A stretch of DNA of 64,000 bases, from positions 51,092 through 115,091 of the forward strand of contig MU603971.1 in the NCBI GenBank assembly GCA_025201845.1. Direction: 5' to 3'. Positions 39,716-49,591 of the stretch are shown here, in pieces. Origin of the DNA: Martensiomyces pterosporus. Lineage: Eukaryota; Kickxellomycota; Kickxellomycetes; Kickxellales; Kickxellaceae. The notes under the pieces were generated by a model, which saw nothing but the letters and a program-made list of their open reading frames with translations, had not been told where the DNA came from and searched no databases. A program made the position numbers and the translations under genes. Every line of letters starts with the position of its first letter. Position 1 is the first letter of the stretch.

Positions 39716-40475
39716 GCAAGCGGTGCGCCCCGCCTTTGCCAGCAAGCTCCCAACAGCCCGGCCCCCTACTTGGCTGGTGCTGGAGACATTGACGGCAGCA
39801 GCGCGTGAGCACACGGGGCAACGCCCCTTCTGCTCGCTGGTCTATACTCGTTCACATTATCTAAATTTCGTTTTCCTTTTGTCTATGCTTGTTTCTACCC
39901 GCACTCTCCTATTCTCTACGCCTCTGCTTTTGTAAAGCCGTTTATTAAATTAACCCTTTTCCGTGGAGCCTATAAACATCTGACATGGCGTCTCTTGGAG
40001 CAGGCGTGCGGGTGAGGGGAGGGAGCGGAGGCTGGAGCGAGTGATTGGTGCACACCGTCAGCACGCGCAAGCCCACAATGGCGCTTTGAGAACACGCGTT
40101 TTTGGGCAGGACAATTGGCTGGTGGCCAACGTTTCCTACTGGCCGCGCGCTTTCTCTCCTCGTGATGCCCGCATAGTTTTCATACCAGCTATTTTTCTCT
40201 CCACTCCTTGCTGAAAACAATACCTTGTGCTATAGCTCCAATAGCTGATAATAATACCTGCTTTTACGTCTACAGTCTAGCCCGCCTGCCTGCCTTTTTC
40301 GCTTGTTCTGTTGTCGAGGCACAATACGAGTCCAGCGAAAAAGCATATGTTCAGGGTTACTTCGTGCTAAAAATAACGCTTGGGAATCTGCCTCCACAGC
40401 CGCGTCTTTCTGCACTTCTATATTTCTTGCTAGCTCGTGAGGGCTGCGCGTATCCAAAAGGAGGAGGGCTCAGCT
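39716..40475. other. Intergenic region between synaptobrevin and the BAH-domain gene
   Basis: 760 bases, T-rich around 39850-39960 after the synaptobrevin stop, then the upstream region of the BAH gene. A purine-rich GGAGGAGG element lies just before ATG 40476. No gene supported. Confidence 0.4.
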
Positions 40476-42060
40476 ATGTCGGTACAAAGCAGCGCCAGCC
40501 AAGACACGGCAACCAGTGGCGAGGAGCAGTCTCCAGCCAACAACAGCAGCGCCCTGGGAACGCCCGTGGCCAGCAGCGAACTAGGCAGTCCTGACACCGA
40601 TAGTGACGACGAGAGCGTGTCCAGAAAGCGGCGCAAGATTGCCAGCGACGCCAGCGACGATGGTACCGAGGAAAAAGCCGACTCACTAGGCTCAGTGGAG
40701 CACAACGGCCACCGCTATCACATTGGCGACCACGTAGTCGTGAACGACCAGGAAAATGCGAGCGGCACCAAGGGCACACAGCTGCTGGCCATTGCGCAGA
40801 TCCACAGAATCGAGAAGAGCGAAGGAGCAGGGAAGGCGAGCATCTCTGTATTCTGGTACATCCATCCGCAGCAGGTAGCACACCCGCCGTCGATGCAGTT
40901 TTACAAAAACACCCTTTTGCGGACCTACAGGCAGACCACGGTTCCACTTGACTGGGTGGCCAAACAATGCTTTGTCGTGCAGCCGGCAGATGCAGTCAAG
41001 GGCCACCCGAGTGGTTGGAAGGAAGGTGATGGTGCTCCGCTCTTTGTCTGCGACTCGCGGTATGTCGACAAGGGCGATTTCATTCAGAAAATCAAGCATT
41101 GGAACCGTGGGTACTGGCCAGAGTCCATAGCAGAGGAGCGGAAGCTGCTGCTAACCACCATGGTGCCGTGGCAGGGAGGTCCTAGGGAGCTGGAGAAATC
41201 GGCGATTCCAGTGCAGTCGCCGGATGACTCGCATCAGACACCGCAGACTAGACGTGTTACTCGCCAGACTGCTGCTCCGAGCACGAGCGGGTCTACGCCC
41301 CAGGGCTCGCTCGCGGCCACCCGTGGTATGTCTAGTAGCGCTCAGCAGCAGCATCCACACACGCCGACTCCGGCTCAGACGCAGCCGCAGATGGCGGTGT
41401 ATCGCCAGACGCTGGCTCAGGGACGGCCGCCGATGCCCATGGGTGCGAATGGCCAGCCGCTGCAGCAACCACTCATCCAACCTGGTGCGGGCTTTAGCCC
41501 TGCAATGCTGGCGCAGTACCAGCAGCAGCTGTTGATGCTGCAGCAGCGACCAAATGGCGTGCCGTTCATGCCTGGATCTATGCCTGGCGGCATGTCTCCT
41601 CAGTACATGCAGGCCGCCCATGTGGCATCGCCAAACCCACCGCTGCCTCCTGGGCCCACGCCGAAGCGCCGTGGTCGCCCGCCAAAGAACAAGCAGCTCA
41701 TTCAGCAGCGCGCGATGGAAGATGCTGCTGCCGCCGCTGCTGCTGCCGCTGCCGCACAAGGCCGACTACCTGCAACTCCGATATCCTCTGCCACACGCCG
41801 CCAGAGTGCAGCTGCGTACTCCAGCGCTGGTCGGCCACCGCCACCAGGGCCGATGTATGGCAGCCCACATAATGCAACGATGCTTGGCCATCGCGTGGCT
41901 GCCAACAATGTCGGTCCTGCTCCAGGTGCTTTCAGCCCAGCACAGGCTGCTGGCGGACGCAGTCAGCCCGGGTTGGTGGGGTTACCAATGCAAACCCCGC
42001 CACTGGCACAGGTACATGGCAGCTCGACTGACCAGCGCCTACCAGCCCAGCAGCAGCAGC

Positions 42061-42094
<34 letters not shown>

Positions 42095-42344
42095 GAAAAA
42101 TGCCGCCAAACAGTCGCCGCTGCCACATATTGATCCATCCACTGTGCCCCAGCTTCCCAAGGAAATCGTTGATCTGTTCCCGAAATGCAATGGCAAGATC
42201 AAATGGTTTGCCACTGCCCCTGTGCGTAGAGCCACTACTAACAGCAAGCACGCAGTGGAGCATTCCGAGGCATATCTGCAGTGGAAACAAAAGAATAGCG
42301 GTGCACCTGGCTCTGATGCCGAAGGCGATGTTGCGATTGCTTGA
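40476..42344 (+). CDS. BAH-domain, AT-hook chromatin protein resembling Rsc1/Rsc2 without bromodomains
   Basis: A 622-aa nuclear protein. After a Ser/acidic N-terminus with a basic KRRK stretch, a BAH domain spans about 70-220: YHIGDHVVVND, ISVFWYIHPQQVAHPPSMQFYKNTLLRTY, VVQPADAVKGHP, PLFVCDSRYVDKGDFIQKIKHWNRGYWPE. The last stretch parallels the FVCEFRYNESDKVF...RTWKACLPEE end of the Rsc1/2 BAH. An AT hook (KRRGRPPKNK) lies near residue 397, a 16-Gln run at 525-540, and a C-terminal KIKWFATAPV...HSEAYLQWKQK block that recalls the conserved Rsc1/2 C-terminal region. Rsc1/2 carry two bromodomains; none is seen here. A role in an RSC/PBAF-like remodeller is inference. Confidence 0.72.
42048..42095 (+). 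repeat. CAG/CAA trinucleotide repeat coding for 16 Gln
   Basis: Sixteen consecutive Gln codons, mostly CAA after four CAG, in frame in the BAH-domain gene. The CAA interruption pattern differs from the pure CAG runs in rad52. Confidence 0.95.
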
Positions 42345-44340
42345 TAACAAATATGCGTTTTTTTCATTTTGTTTGCGTTTATCGTTGTACTCGATTTCAG
42401 CTCGATGCCCTTTATGATCTGTTTTATATACATGCGCGCCGTACCTGTTCTTTTTTTTGCTGGCCCTGTTGCTGGTGTGGCATTCAACCTTCAAATGTTC
42501 TGTCACCCATGCTGAATGCTGCCAGCTGATTCTTTCACTGGAAGTTGTGACATGGCAAGGAGCCACTCTACAAATGACACTGGCAGAAAGTTTTCGCAAG
42601 CATGCTCCTGCAGGACTGGTTTTTACTGGCGTGGGACGATCTCTGGCCATGTCTGGCTGCCAGACTCACTGTGCGATCGGCTCCTGCTCCGTTTCGGTGT
42701 GCTGAGTGGACATCGGCCTCCCGCAAAGCGGCATACGCATGAATGGACAGGCGCCATGGCTGCATCGGCAACTATCACTCCGGCCTGCTATTATCCTGAG
42801 GGCCGCAACTGTGCATATAACATAAATATGTGCTCAAGCAACCTGGGGAATTCCGCAATAGCGCATTTTGCGTATCTGCTCCCCCTGCTAGTATCCGCCC
42901 CAAAGCAAGCAGCAGCTTAAAGGAGCTTGTGTGTCAAGTAATGACAGCCCTCTTCACACAAGTAAAAATAGGAGGATGCTGGGAGTACCGCCGCTGTGAA
43001 TGTGGGGGAGCGCTCCTATTTAGCGGGGCTGGCGTTGCACCCAGTCTACAAGCAATGCTGGCCTTCGAATGAACAGCCGCATCTTTGTCCACTCCCTTCG
43101 CGTGTGTCAACAGAGTGGCTGATGACATGCCCCCGCCTGGTGTGTGCAGATGACGCTGTTACAGGTACTCTGTGCTGCGTGCTTGGGCTGTAGCTGCAAC
43201 AGCAGCACACCTGCATTATTCGCGCTATCCCTCAAGCGACTTCATGGCTCTCCCTACAGAGGGAGCAAGGGTAGAGAGCGAGGCGGGATCGCCGCCTGTA
43301 CGTTCTGTCCTCCAAGCCCGAACGCGAGGGTGGGCTGCAGCCACACGCCAATCCCGACCCAGATGTTCAGACACCAATCTGCAGCCGATTTATAATCAGG
43401 CCTCCGCTGGACGGGTTGCGGGATTCGATTGGTCTGGGCGGAGAGCAAAGCAACCTCTGCTGTGCCTACATGGGAGGTAGACGGCCCAGCAGGACGCGGT
43501 GTCCCCTCACGGCACTCTGCTGACTCGATCGCAACAGAGGCTGGCGAAATGAGGACATGAAAAACGATCGGGCTAGGCAGGGCAGACATAAGAAGCACCA
43601 CAAGCGCTTGAGGATGCCCGATCGATAAGAGATTGCGGCAGAGCCCCCTGTGCTTACACGTTGAGCTCCTTCGCCCCACCCAAAAAGTTATACTCACAAT
43701 CTGCGACAACTCTAGCCCTTTCCACAGCTATGATCAATAAATGTGACCTTCGGTTCCTGAGCCCGCCCAATGGCATCTCAGCGAATCGCCGCTTCATTGG
43801 GTCGCCGCTCCGTACCCTGTATGAAATAGCTCTCCCTTGCTGCATGATAGGCTGAGCGACGCATGCAGTACACCGACATAGCTGAGCAAAAGGCATGGGT
43901 TTGTGTGCCTGCGAAGAACAACCAGGGGCGGAGCAGGAAATTCCAGGCGGGAAAGGAGGGGTGGGCTCCATACCCAGGCTCAAGCCCCCGCTACCTTGAT
44001 TCCCCCACCCGTATTCCTTTTCATATGAACACAAGGTTGCCATCCCTGCTCCCTTCTGATAATAAGCTGTCTCACACTGGTGCATGTAGAGAGCGCACGG
44101 AGGGGGTGCACATCAGACATTTTCTGCCACATAAATGCCAGCAGTCTGCCTGCCCAAGGGCGAGAGCCCCCGTTGCCTTCAAGCTCCACTGTGCGTTTCT
44201 CTCTATCTGCCCTGTGTCTCATATTTCCTCGCACTCTTGCCTGCCGCACAGGGCATTCAATAGCCACATCCATACCCTTGCCATTCCTCCTCTTCTCCTC
44301 CATTATTATCTATTTGCATTTACTCTGCTAGCGGTGAAAG
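42345..44340. other. Two-kilobase region without a supportable gene
   Basis: Between the BAH-domain gene and the PPxY-rich gene, both on the plus strand. Frames are short, overlap on both strands and show no family resemblance. Composition is mixed, with T-rich stretches near 42360-42470 (3' flank). No tRNA, repeat array or transposon end was recognised. It may hold a long promoter or non-coding transcript. Confidence 0.4.
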
Positions 44341-45177
44341 ATGAGCTGCTCTGTCCACATCGCTGACAACCTGGCCTGCTCGGCTGTTAACATGGTAATC
44401 AGCAATGCCCAGCTTCCTCCAGCCATCACAGCACCCAGACCCGCTGTAGCCCCCTGGCCGCAAGGAACCAACAGACCCAGCAGCGGCCGTAGCTTGCGTG
44501 CCCGCCTTCGCAAGTCGCTGGCTCGCGCAAAGGAGCTGCTCATGCCAGCAAGTCCACCATCATACAACCGCGGTGCCTGGGGGATCATCAACGACGTCCC
44601 CTATCCACCGCCGCCGCCATATGCTGGAAACAACCGCCACCCACCTACATACGACGAGGCAATGGAAATCGGGGTCGTTGCCTCGCCGCTTCGTATTGAG
44701 CAGCGCATGCGCAACCGCTGTTGCCATCGGCCCACAGCCTCCGTCACAGCCGGTAGCGACATGCCCAACAGCGTGACCACCAGTTCGCTATCTTTGCCAT
44801 CGGCGTCGCCTTCTTCGAGTGAGGGGATTGCCGCTGTACATATCCCTCGCACCGCTTCCGCGCCGACCTTGACTTCCCTGCCTGATGGCCAGGAGGAAAT
44901 CAGCTATGCAAACACAATTCACAACGAATCTTTGGCTGCCAGTAGGGGCCAAGCCGACGGCATTCTTCCTGAGATCCCCGAAGACGGCGAAATGCCGCCG
45001 AGCTACTCTGACGCCGAAGATGCGGCCCTGGTGTCGCATGTTGTTCGTCAGTGGAGGCTTGGCGAGCGCGCCATTGAGAAGCCCCCCATTCACCATCTGG
45101 GCTACAGATACCCCACAGCGGCTGCCCCTACACAGTCTCAAGTGGGCAGCCACAATCGCTCATGGAGCCTATTTTGA
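44341..45177 (+). CDS. PPxY-rich protein of unknown family (possible Nedd4/Rsp5 ligand)
   Basis: A 278-aa protein that I do not recognise. It has no signal peptide or membrane helix. It carries four PPxY motifs: PPSY at 72-75, PPPY at 91-94, PPTY at 101-104 and PPSY at 219-222. Two have the extended form favoured by Nedd4-family WW domains (PPTYDEA and PPSYSDAEDA). Between them it is Ser/Pro-rich and probably disordered. A basic, Arg-rich helix lies at 50-65 (RSLRARLRKSLARAKELL). There is no arrestin fold. The arrangement suggests an adaptor or substrate of an Rsp5-type ubiquitin ligase (inference). A polyadenylation signal at 45353 and G/C-biased codons support a real gene. Confidence 0.7.
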   Translation: MSCSVHIADNLACSAVNMVISNAQLPPAITAPRPAVAPWPQGTNRPSSGRSLRARLRKSLARAKELLMPASPPSYNRGAWGIINDVPYPPPPPYAGNNRHPPTYDEAMEIGVVASPLRIEQRMRNRCCHRPTASVTAGSDMPNSVTTSSLSLPSASPSSSEGIAAVHIPRTASAPTLTSLPDGQEEISYANTIHNESLAASRGQADGILPEIPEDGEMPPSYSDAEDAALVSHVVRQWRLGERAIEKPPIHHLGYRYPTAAAPTQSQVGSHNRSWSLF

Positions 45178-45640
45178 ACAGCAGCTCGGCAGCAGCGTGT
45201 CGCTGCTGTTGACTGTCCTTTGTCTTCGTTCAATTTTGCGGCACATTTCGCGCTGTTCAGTGCCCCCGTCAAGTTGTCCCTCCCAGTACATAGCCTTTCT
45301 CGTTTCTCCTTGTTTATACCCTTGTCTCAAAAATAGTTTTGAAGCGATGTAAAATAAACCACCCTACACGTAGCCCTTCTCGTATATGCCTCCCAGAGCT
45401 TGGTGCCGAAGCCCACTGTGGCGATAAATTACGTGCATGCACATTGCTGTGGCCACTCGATTCATGGCAGCAGTTTCATCTATTGCACCGCAAAGATTGG
45501 CAGCCTGTATAGATGCAATGTGTTGTACCATTGAATACACGCCATGCGTAGGGCTAGCAGTGAAAATAAACAAAAAAAAAAAAGATGAAGAGGAGAGCAG
45601 CTGCAGCATGTCTAATTCGGGTCACCCAGGTGATGTGTTC
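45178..45640. other. Convergent 3' intergenic region
   Basis: 463 bases between the stops of the PPxY gene and VPS20. AATAAA at 45353-45358; an A-run at about 45570-45583. No gene supported. Confidence 0.45.
45353..45358 (+). terminator. AATAAA polyadenylation signal of the PPxY-rich gene
   Basis: AATAAA about 176 bases beyond the stop, preceded by a T-rich region. Confidence 0.4.
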
Positions 45641-46448
45641 TCATGCTAGCAGCGGCTCATTGTCCAGCCGCTGACGTGCGCTCTCTCTTTCCTCTGCCTC
45701 CTCTTCCTCCTGGCTCTGCACCGGTTCCCGCTCAGGCAGTGCGTGCTCTGGTGCATGCGGCAGATTGAGCCCCAGCCTATCCGCCTCTTGCCGTTCGAGT
45801 TCCTCCAGCTCGGCCAAAACGGCTTCCTCGTCCTCAGCAGTCATATTCGAACTAAGAATCTCTGACACCTCGTTCTGGTACGCAATCGCCTCTGCTGTGT
45901 CGTCAGCCAGGCGCTCGACATCCTCGATACGCATTTCATTGTTAAGCTGCGTCAGCACCTTGTTTCCTTGCTCTAACCCGAACATGACGTCCTTCTGAAC
46001 CAGCGAGAACTCGATCGTCTCCATCAGTTGCTGTAGATTAAACAGCTGGTCATCTGTCTTGCGGATCATCTGTTCCTGGCATTTGCGTCGCCGCAGTGCC
46101 AATAGTGCCCGCTTTTTGTCACCCTTTAGCAGCAGCTCCCGCGCAATGGCATCCTCGCGGTCTAGCACAACCTGCACCTACATCGTGGCGTGGTATAAGC
46201 GGGAGCGGAATAGGCAAAGGCGTGACCTTGGCTTTAATATATGAGGGATCCATTTTTGAGGAACCTGCAGTGCCACGAGGCGTGAGCCGATTATTTCGTA
46301 TTGTGCACTCAGCTCGGCCATTTACATTGGCAGCCGGCAATGTACTTACACGCTTCTGGTACTGCTTTAGCTTGTCGCGCTGCACCTTCATGTCTAGAAT
46401 GGCTCTATCCTGAGCGGTAATCTTGCCTTTACTTTGCCCGCTGCCCAT
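45641..46448 (-). CDS. VPS20: ESCRT-III subunit Vps20 (CHMP6), 2 exons
   Basis: Nucleates ESCRT-III filaments on endosomes after ESCRT-II binding. Exon 1 (46448-46350) encodes MGSGQSKGKITAQDRAILDM and ends KQYQKR; exon 2 (46177-45641) continues VQVVLDREDAIARELL. The junction is phase 0 (GTAAGT to GATGTAG). The spliced protein is 211 aa. Gly2 followed by Ser-Gly-Gln-Ser-Lys is a good N-myristoylation signal, as in all Vps20/CHMP6. The Snf7-domain helices are evident: QDRAILDMKVQRDKLKQYQKR, LALRRRKCQEQMIRKTDDQLFNLQQLMETIEF, MFGLEQGNKVLTQLNNEM, and MRIEDVERLADDTAEAIAYQNEVSEIL. The acidic C-terminal tail is Glu-rich. Confidence 0.93.
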
Positions 46449-46749
46449 TGTGTGCTTTGTAAGATTAGCTGCCTGGCAACAAATTGATGCTTAAATGAGG
46501 GGGTGGTGACAATGAACACTGAGCCAAGAGGGGTGGTGGTGTTGTTTGCGTGCTAATGGTGTATTGTGGTAGGATAATCGCAGAATGGCATTAAGGGCCA
46601 AGTATGTGCGCAGAAGGCATGCGTTTCTTGGCGAACCAAAGCATTAACAAGTGTCAGTGCAATGTAATCCCAGCAGCGATATCATTGGTTTTGGGCGGTC
46701 GCACGTGAGGCGTGTTCTGGAAAACTGCACCAAACCACTACACACATGC
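46449..46749. other. Intergenic: VPS20 upstream region and HMG-CoA lyase 3' flank
   Basis: 301 bases. Both neighbours read on the minus strand with the HMG-CoA lyase gene upstream, so this holds its terminator and the VPS20 promoter. No distinct element recognised. Confidence 0.4.
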
Positions 46750-47766
46750 TCAGGCGTTGCTCTGCTTGGCAAGCAGGGCACGGGCAACACGGGAACCGGT
46801 TGGACGACCAAGCTGGGCGGAAATCCACTGCCCGACACTAGCCAGCTCGTGCAGGTCAACACCGGTGGCAAAGCCGTTGCCCTCGAGCAAGTAAACGACA
46901 TCCTCTGTAGCGACGTTTCCAGTGGCTCCCTTTGCATAGGGGCATCCGCCCAGACCGGCGACAGAAGAATCAACCACACGGATTCCAGCTTCAAGCGATG
47001 CATAGATATTGGCAAGCGCCTGGCCGTATGTGTCGTGGCAGTGGATAGCCAGTTTCTCAACAGGCACATGCCTTGACACAGCATCGACCATCGCCTGGAT
47101 CTCAAGCGGACGACCAACGCCGATTGTGTCCCCAAGAGAGATTTCGTAGCAGCCCAGAGCGACCAAGTCCTTGGCCACGTCAGCCACAGCCTTGGGGTCG
47201 ATCTTGCCCTCGTAGGGGCACCCGACAACGCAAGAGACGTAGCCACGGATGCGCAGCCCGGATTCCTTGGCCTTTGCAGCGACGCTCTCAAACCGCTTGA
47301 TGCTCTCGGAAATCGAGCAGTTGATGTTCCTTTGGCTGAAGGACTCGGATGCCGCGCCAAATATCGCCACCTCCTCGGCCCCCGCAGCAATAGCGGACTC
47401 AAGCCCCTTTGTGTTGGGCGTGAGAACAGGATAAGAGACTCCTGGCTTGCGAGTGATCTCTGCCATCACCTGCTTGGCATCGCCCATCTGCGGCACCCAT
47501 TTTGGAGACACAAAGGAGGTTGCCTCCACAACAGACAGGCCGGCGTCTGCAAGCCTGTTGATGAGCGCCACCTTGACGTCTGTGGGGATAAGGGTCTTTT
47601 CGTTCTGCAAGCCGTCGCGTGGCCCGACCTCGACTATCTTCACGAATGGACGCGAGGAGCCGCTGGCGTCGATGCTCTTTGCGGCATGGCGAGTGGTGCT
47701 AAAGGCACGCAGGCGATGCGGCCAGGACGGCTTGAGAAAGCGAGTGTGCATCAACAGGGCAGCCAT
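46750..47766 (-). CDS. Hydroxymethylglutaryl-CoA lyase, mitochondrial
   Basis: Cleaves HMG-CoA to acetyl-CoA and acetoacetate in leucine breakdown. The 338-aa product begins MAALLMHTRFLKPSWPHRLRA, a basic presequence ending near the AFSTTRHA processing-type site. The TIM barrel follows: IVEVGPRDGLQNEKTLIPT (metal and catalytic Arg/Asp), VEATSFVSPKWVPQM, IFGAASESFSQRN, LRIRGYVSCVVGCPYEGKI, ISLGDTIGVG, AIHCHDTYGQALAN (metal His pair) and the family signature SVAGLGGCPYAKGATGNVATED with its active-site Cys. The C-terminus QSNA is not a peroxisomal signal. An upstream in-frame ATG at 47895 is less likely because it would bury the presequence. Confidence 0.95.
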   Translation of the reverse strand: MAALLMHTRFLKPSWPHRLRAFSTTRHAAKSIDASGSSRPFVKIVEVGPRDGLQNEKTLIPTDVKVALINRLADAGLSVVEATSFVSPKWVPQMGDAKQVMAEITRKPGVSYPVLTPNTKGLESAIAAGAEEVAIFGAASESFSQRNINCSISESIKRFESVAAKAKESGLRIRGYVSCVVGCPYEGKIDPKAVADVAKDLVALGCYEISLGDTIGVGRPLEIQAMVDAVSRHVPVEKLAIHCHDTYGQALANIYASLEAGIRVVDSSVAGLGGCPYAKGATGNVATEDVVYLLEGNGFATGVDLHELASVGQWISAQLGRPTGSRVARALLAKQSNA

Positions 47767-48424
47767 TAGATAGAGGGGTGTGTATTGTGAATGCAAACAA
47801 ATGACAGCAGACAAGAAAGCTGTCGCAAGACTGCTCAGGCATGCCTGCTGCCTTTTTAGCGCCTGCCTTTTTCCCACGCCTTGGGTATCAGTCACGTGAA
47901 TTGCATTCGAAGGTCATTTGCTGTGGTCCTAGCACCCATCGCAGCCTTGCCAAAGGCGTGGAGCGGCACTGGCAGCGGCATATATCAGAGGCGACATTTG
48001 ACTCTTTCAAAATTGTAACCCGTCCATCCTGCTGCGATACACGCACTATGCTGGCACAACAGCAGCAATACTGCATACATGCTTATTTGCAGTATGACGT
48101 GTATCCCTCGCTGTCTAGGCACTGTCTCACACAGCGCATGAGAAGCAGGGTGCGGAGTTGGCACAGGGCGGGCCAGAAGTGAGCGCCCAATCTATGGCGG
48201 GGCCCAGGCTCTCCCTCACGCGAACAGGAAAGAAGCTGGCGTGTGGTGGTGCAACTTTTCCCGCATGCTGAAAGCCAAGACAAAGCGAAGCCACCATTTT
48301 CCACCCTTCTTTCTCTCTGCCTCAAAAAAAAAAGCGCCAGCCAAATACTTCAGATAGCTCTTCTATTACTTTCGAAACACTTTAGCCATACACGCACAGA
48401 TATACCCTTCGTTATTCACTGGCA
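47767..48424. promoter_or_regulatory. Divergent intergenic region between HMG-CoA lyase and the pacifastin-like gene
   Basis: 658 bases. An A-run near 48327-48335 and a T/C-rich leader with AGATATACCC lie before ATG 48425. No gene supported. Confidence 0.4.
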
Positions 48425-49216
48425 ATGGATCCGGGTAACCGCGAGAAGCTGCTTCGCAAGGGACCCAGCGACTCTGGCGAGCTAGAGGGCGTTCTGCCGA
48501 TCAACGCTCGCAGACGCAACCCAAGACACTCCATCCAGAGCAGAGTGGATTTTTTAGTCAAGGCGGCCTTTGGTTTCGTTGCCGTCATGCTTCTGGTTAT
48601 CATCTGCACATACGCAGGCTCCAACACTGTTTTCAGCGCGCCGGGTGGCGACGAGGACGCACGGCGCGGAGAGGTGTTTGAGAATAAGGCGCGCGACTGC
48701 AGAAGCACTGGCTGTAACGGGGACTTTGAGTGCGTGCTTGTTGAAGCTGATTTCGCTTGCTTTGTCCCGCCTTGCCCGACCGCTGTCTACGAATGCCTTC
48801 CAAATGCTGTGTTTGACGACCCCGACGACGCCATATTCTCTATCCAGAGAGGCAACCCGGATGCCAACAGAGCCATGCGCAAAGCCGGCTCCGCAACGCC
48901 GACGGAAGAAGCTGCAGACGTCTCTGAAGAGCCCTCAGAAGCATACTATGCCTGTCTTCAGCAGCACGGCGGGCAGAGCGTGTGGAGACACCCCAAAGAG
49001 CCCTGCAACACATGCCGGTGCACTGAGCAGGGTAGAGTCGCGTGCACGAAGAGGCTCTGCAACCCAGGCAACCTCGACTTCTCTGCGTTTAGCAGCAGGG
49101 CCGATCCTGGGCAAGCTCGTGTCCAGACAACCATCATGGTTCCTGTTTCTGGCAGCAACAGCGCCGCAGGTGCATCTGCCATGTACACCTCGATTGCTAT
49201 CGACATTCAGGCCTAG
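48425..49216 (+). CDS. Type II membrane protein with a pacifastin-like cysteine-rich domain
   Basis: A 263-aa protein of no family I can name with confidence. The N-terminal 40 residues are basic and cytosolic-looking; one membrane helix follows at about 45-62 (VKAAFGFVAVMLLVIICTY), so the rest should face the lumen or outside. The exterior part has two Cys clusters. The first (91-124) is DCRSTGCNGDFECVLVEADF and on to VPPCPTAVYEC. The second (177-212) is CLQQHGGQSVWRHPKEPCNTCRC followed by TEQGRVACTKRLC. It fits the pacifastin protease-inhibitor pattern C-N-x-C-x-C-x3-G-x3-C-T-x3-C exactly, although the first loop is longer (16 instead of 9-12 residues). A von Willebrand C-like fold is the main alternative. 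Confidence 0.75.
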   Translation: MDPGNREKLLRKGPSDSGELEGVLPINARRRNPRHSIQSRVDFLVKAAFGFVAVMLLVIICTYAGSNTVFSAPGGDEDARRGEVFENKARDCRSTGCNGDFECVLVEADFACFVPPCPTAVYECLPNAVFDDPDDAIFSIQRGNPDANRAMRKAGSATPTEEAADVSEEPSEAYYACLQQHGGQSVWRHPKEPCNTCRCTEQGRVACTKRLCNPGNLDFSAFSSRADPGQARVQTTIMVPVSGSNSAAGASAMYTSIAIDIQA

Positions 49217-49591
49217 CTCGCACACATGATGCGCGCGCTCCTTTTGCCTCATATTGCTTTCATTTTCTCTCTCAAAGTCTGGTCGGCTTTCACATTGACC
49301 CACGGCCAAATATAAAATGTACATCGCCATCCTTGTATGCCACACTGGCGTGTTCGCTGTGCACGTAGCATGCAGTTGTAGCGCTTGGTGATCAGATCCA
49401 CGGTTTTCCAGCCGCTCTGCTGTGCGCAGCCACCCACACCAAGCGAGACACAAAATAAAAATTCCAATCCTTCGCTTTCTGCTTCTCCATTGCGTCGCTT
49501 GTTTACTCTTAATATTATTTCCCGCATTTGCCTTTCCTCTTGTACTCTATTGCATTTGCAGCCAAACTATGCGCCTAGGGAAATAATAATA
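49217..49591. other. Intergenic: 3' flank and FANCM/Mph1 leader
   Basis: 375 bases. The frame of the following gene stays open here, but the region is T-rich and begins to look like a 5' leader. AAATAATAATAATG precedes ATG 49592. Confidence 0.4.

Noticed and set aside
43254..43709. Possible small gene in the 42.3-44.3 kb spacer.
   Set aside because: Frames on both strands are of similar length, with no domain or splice-consistent structure.
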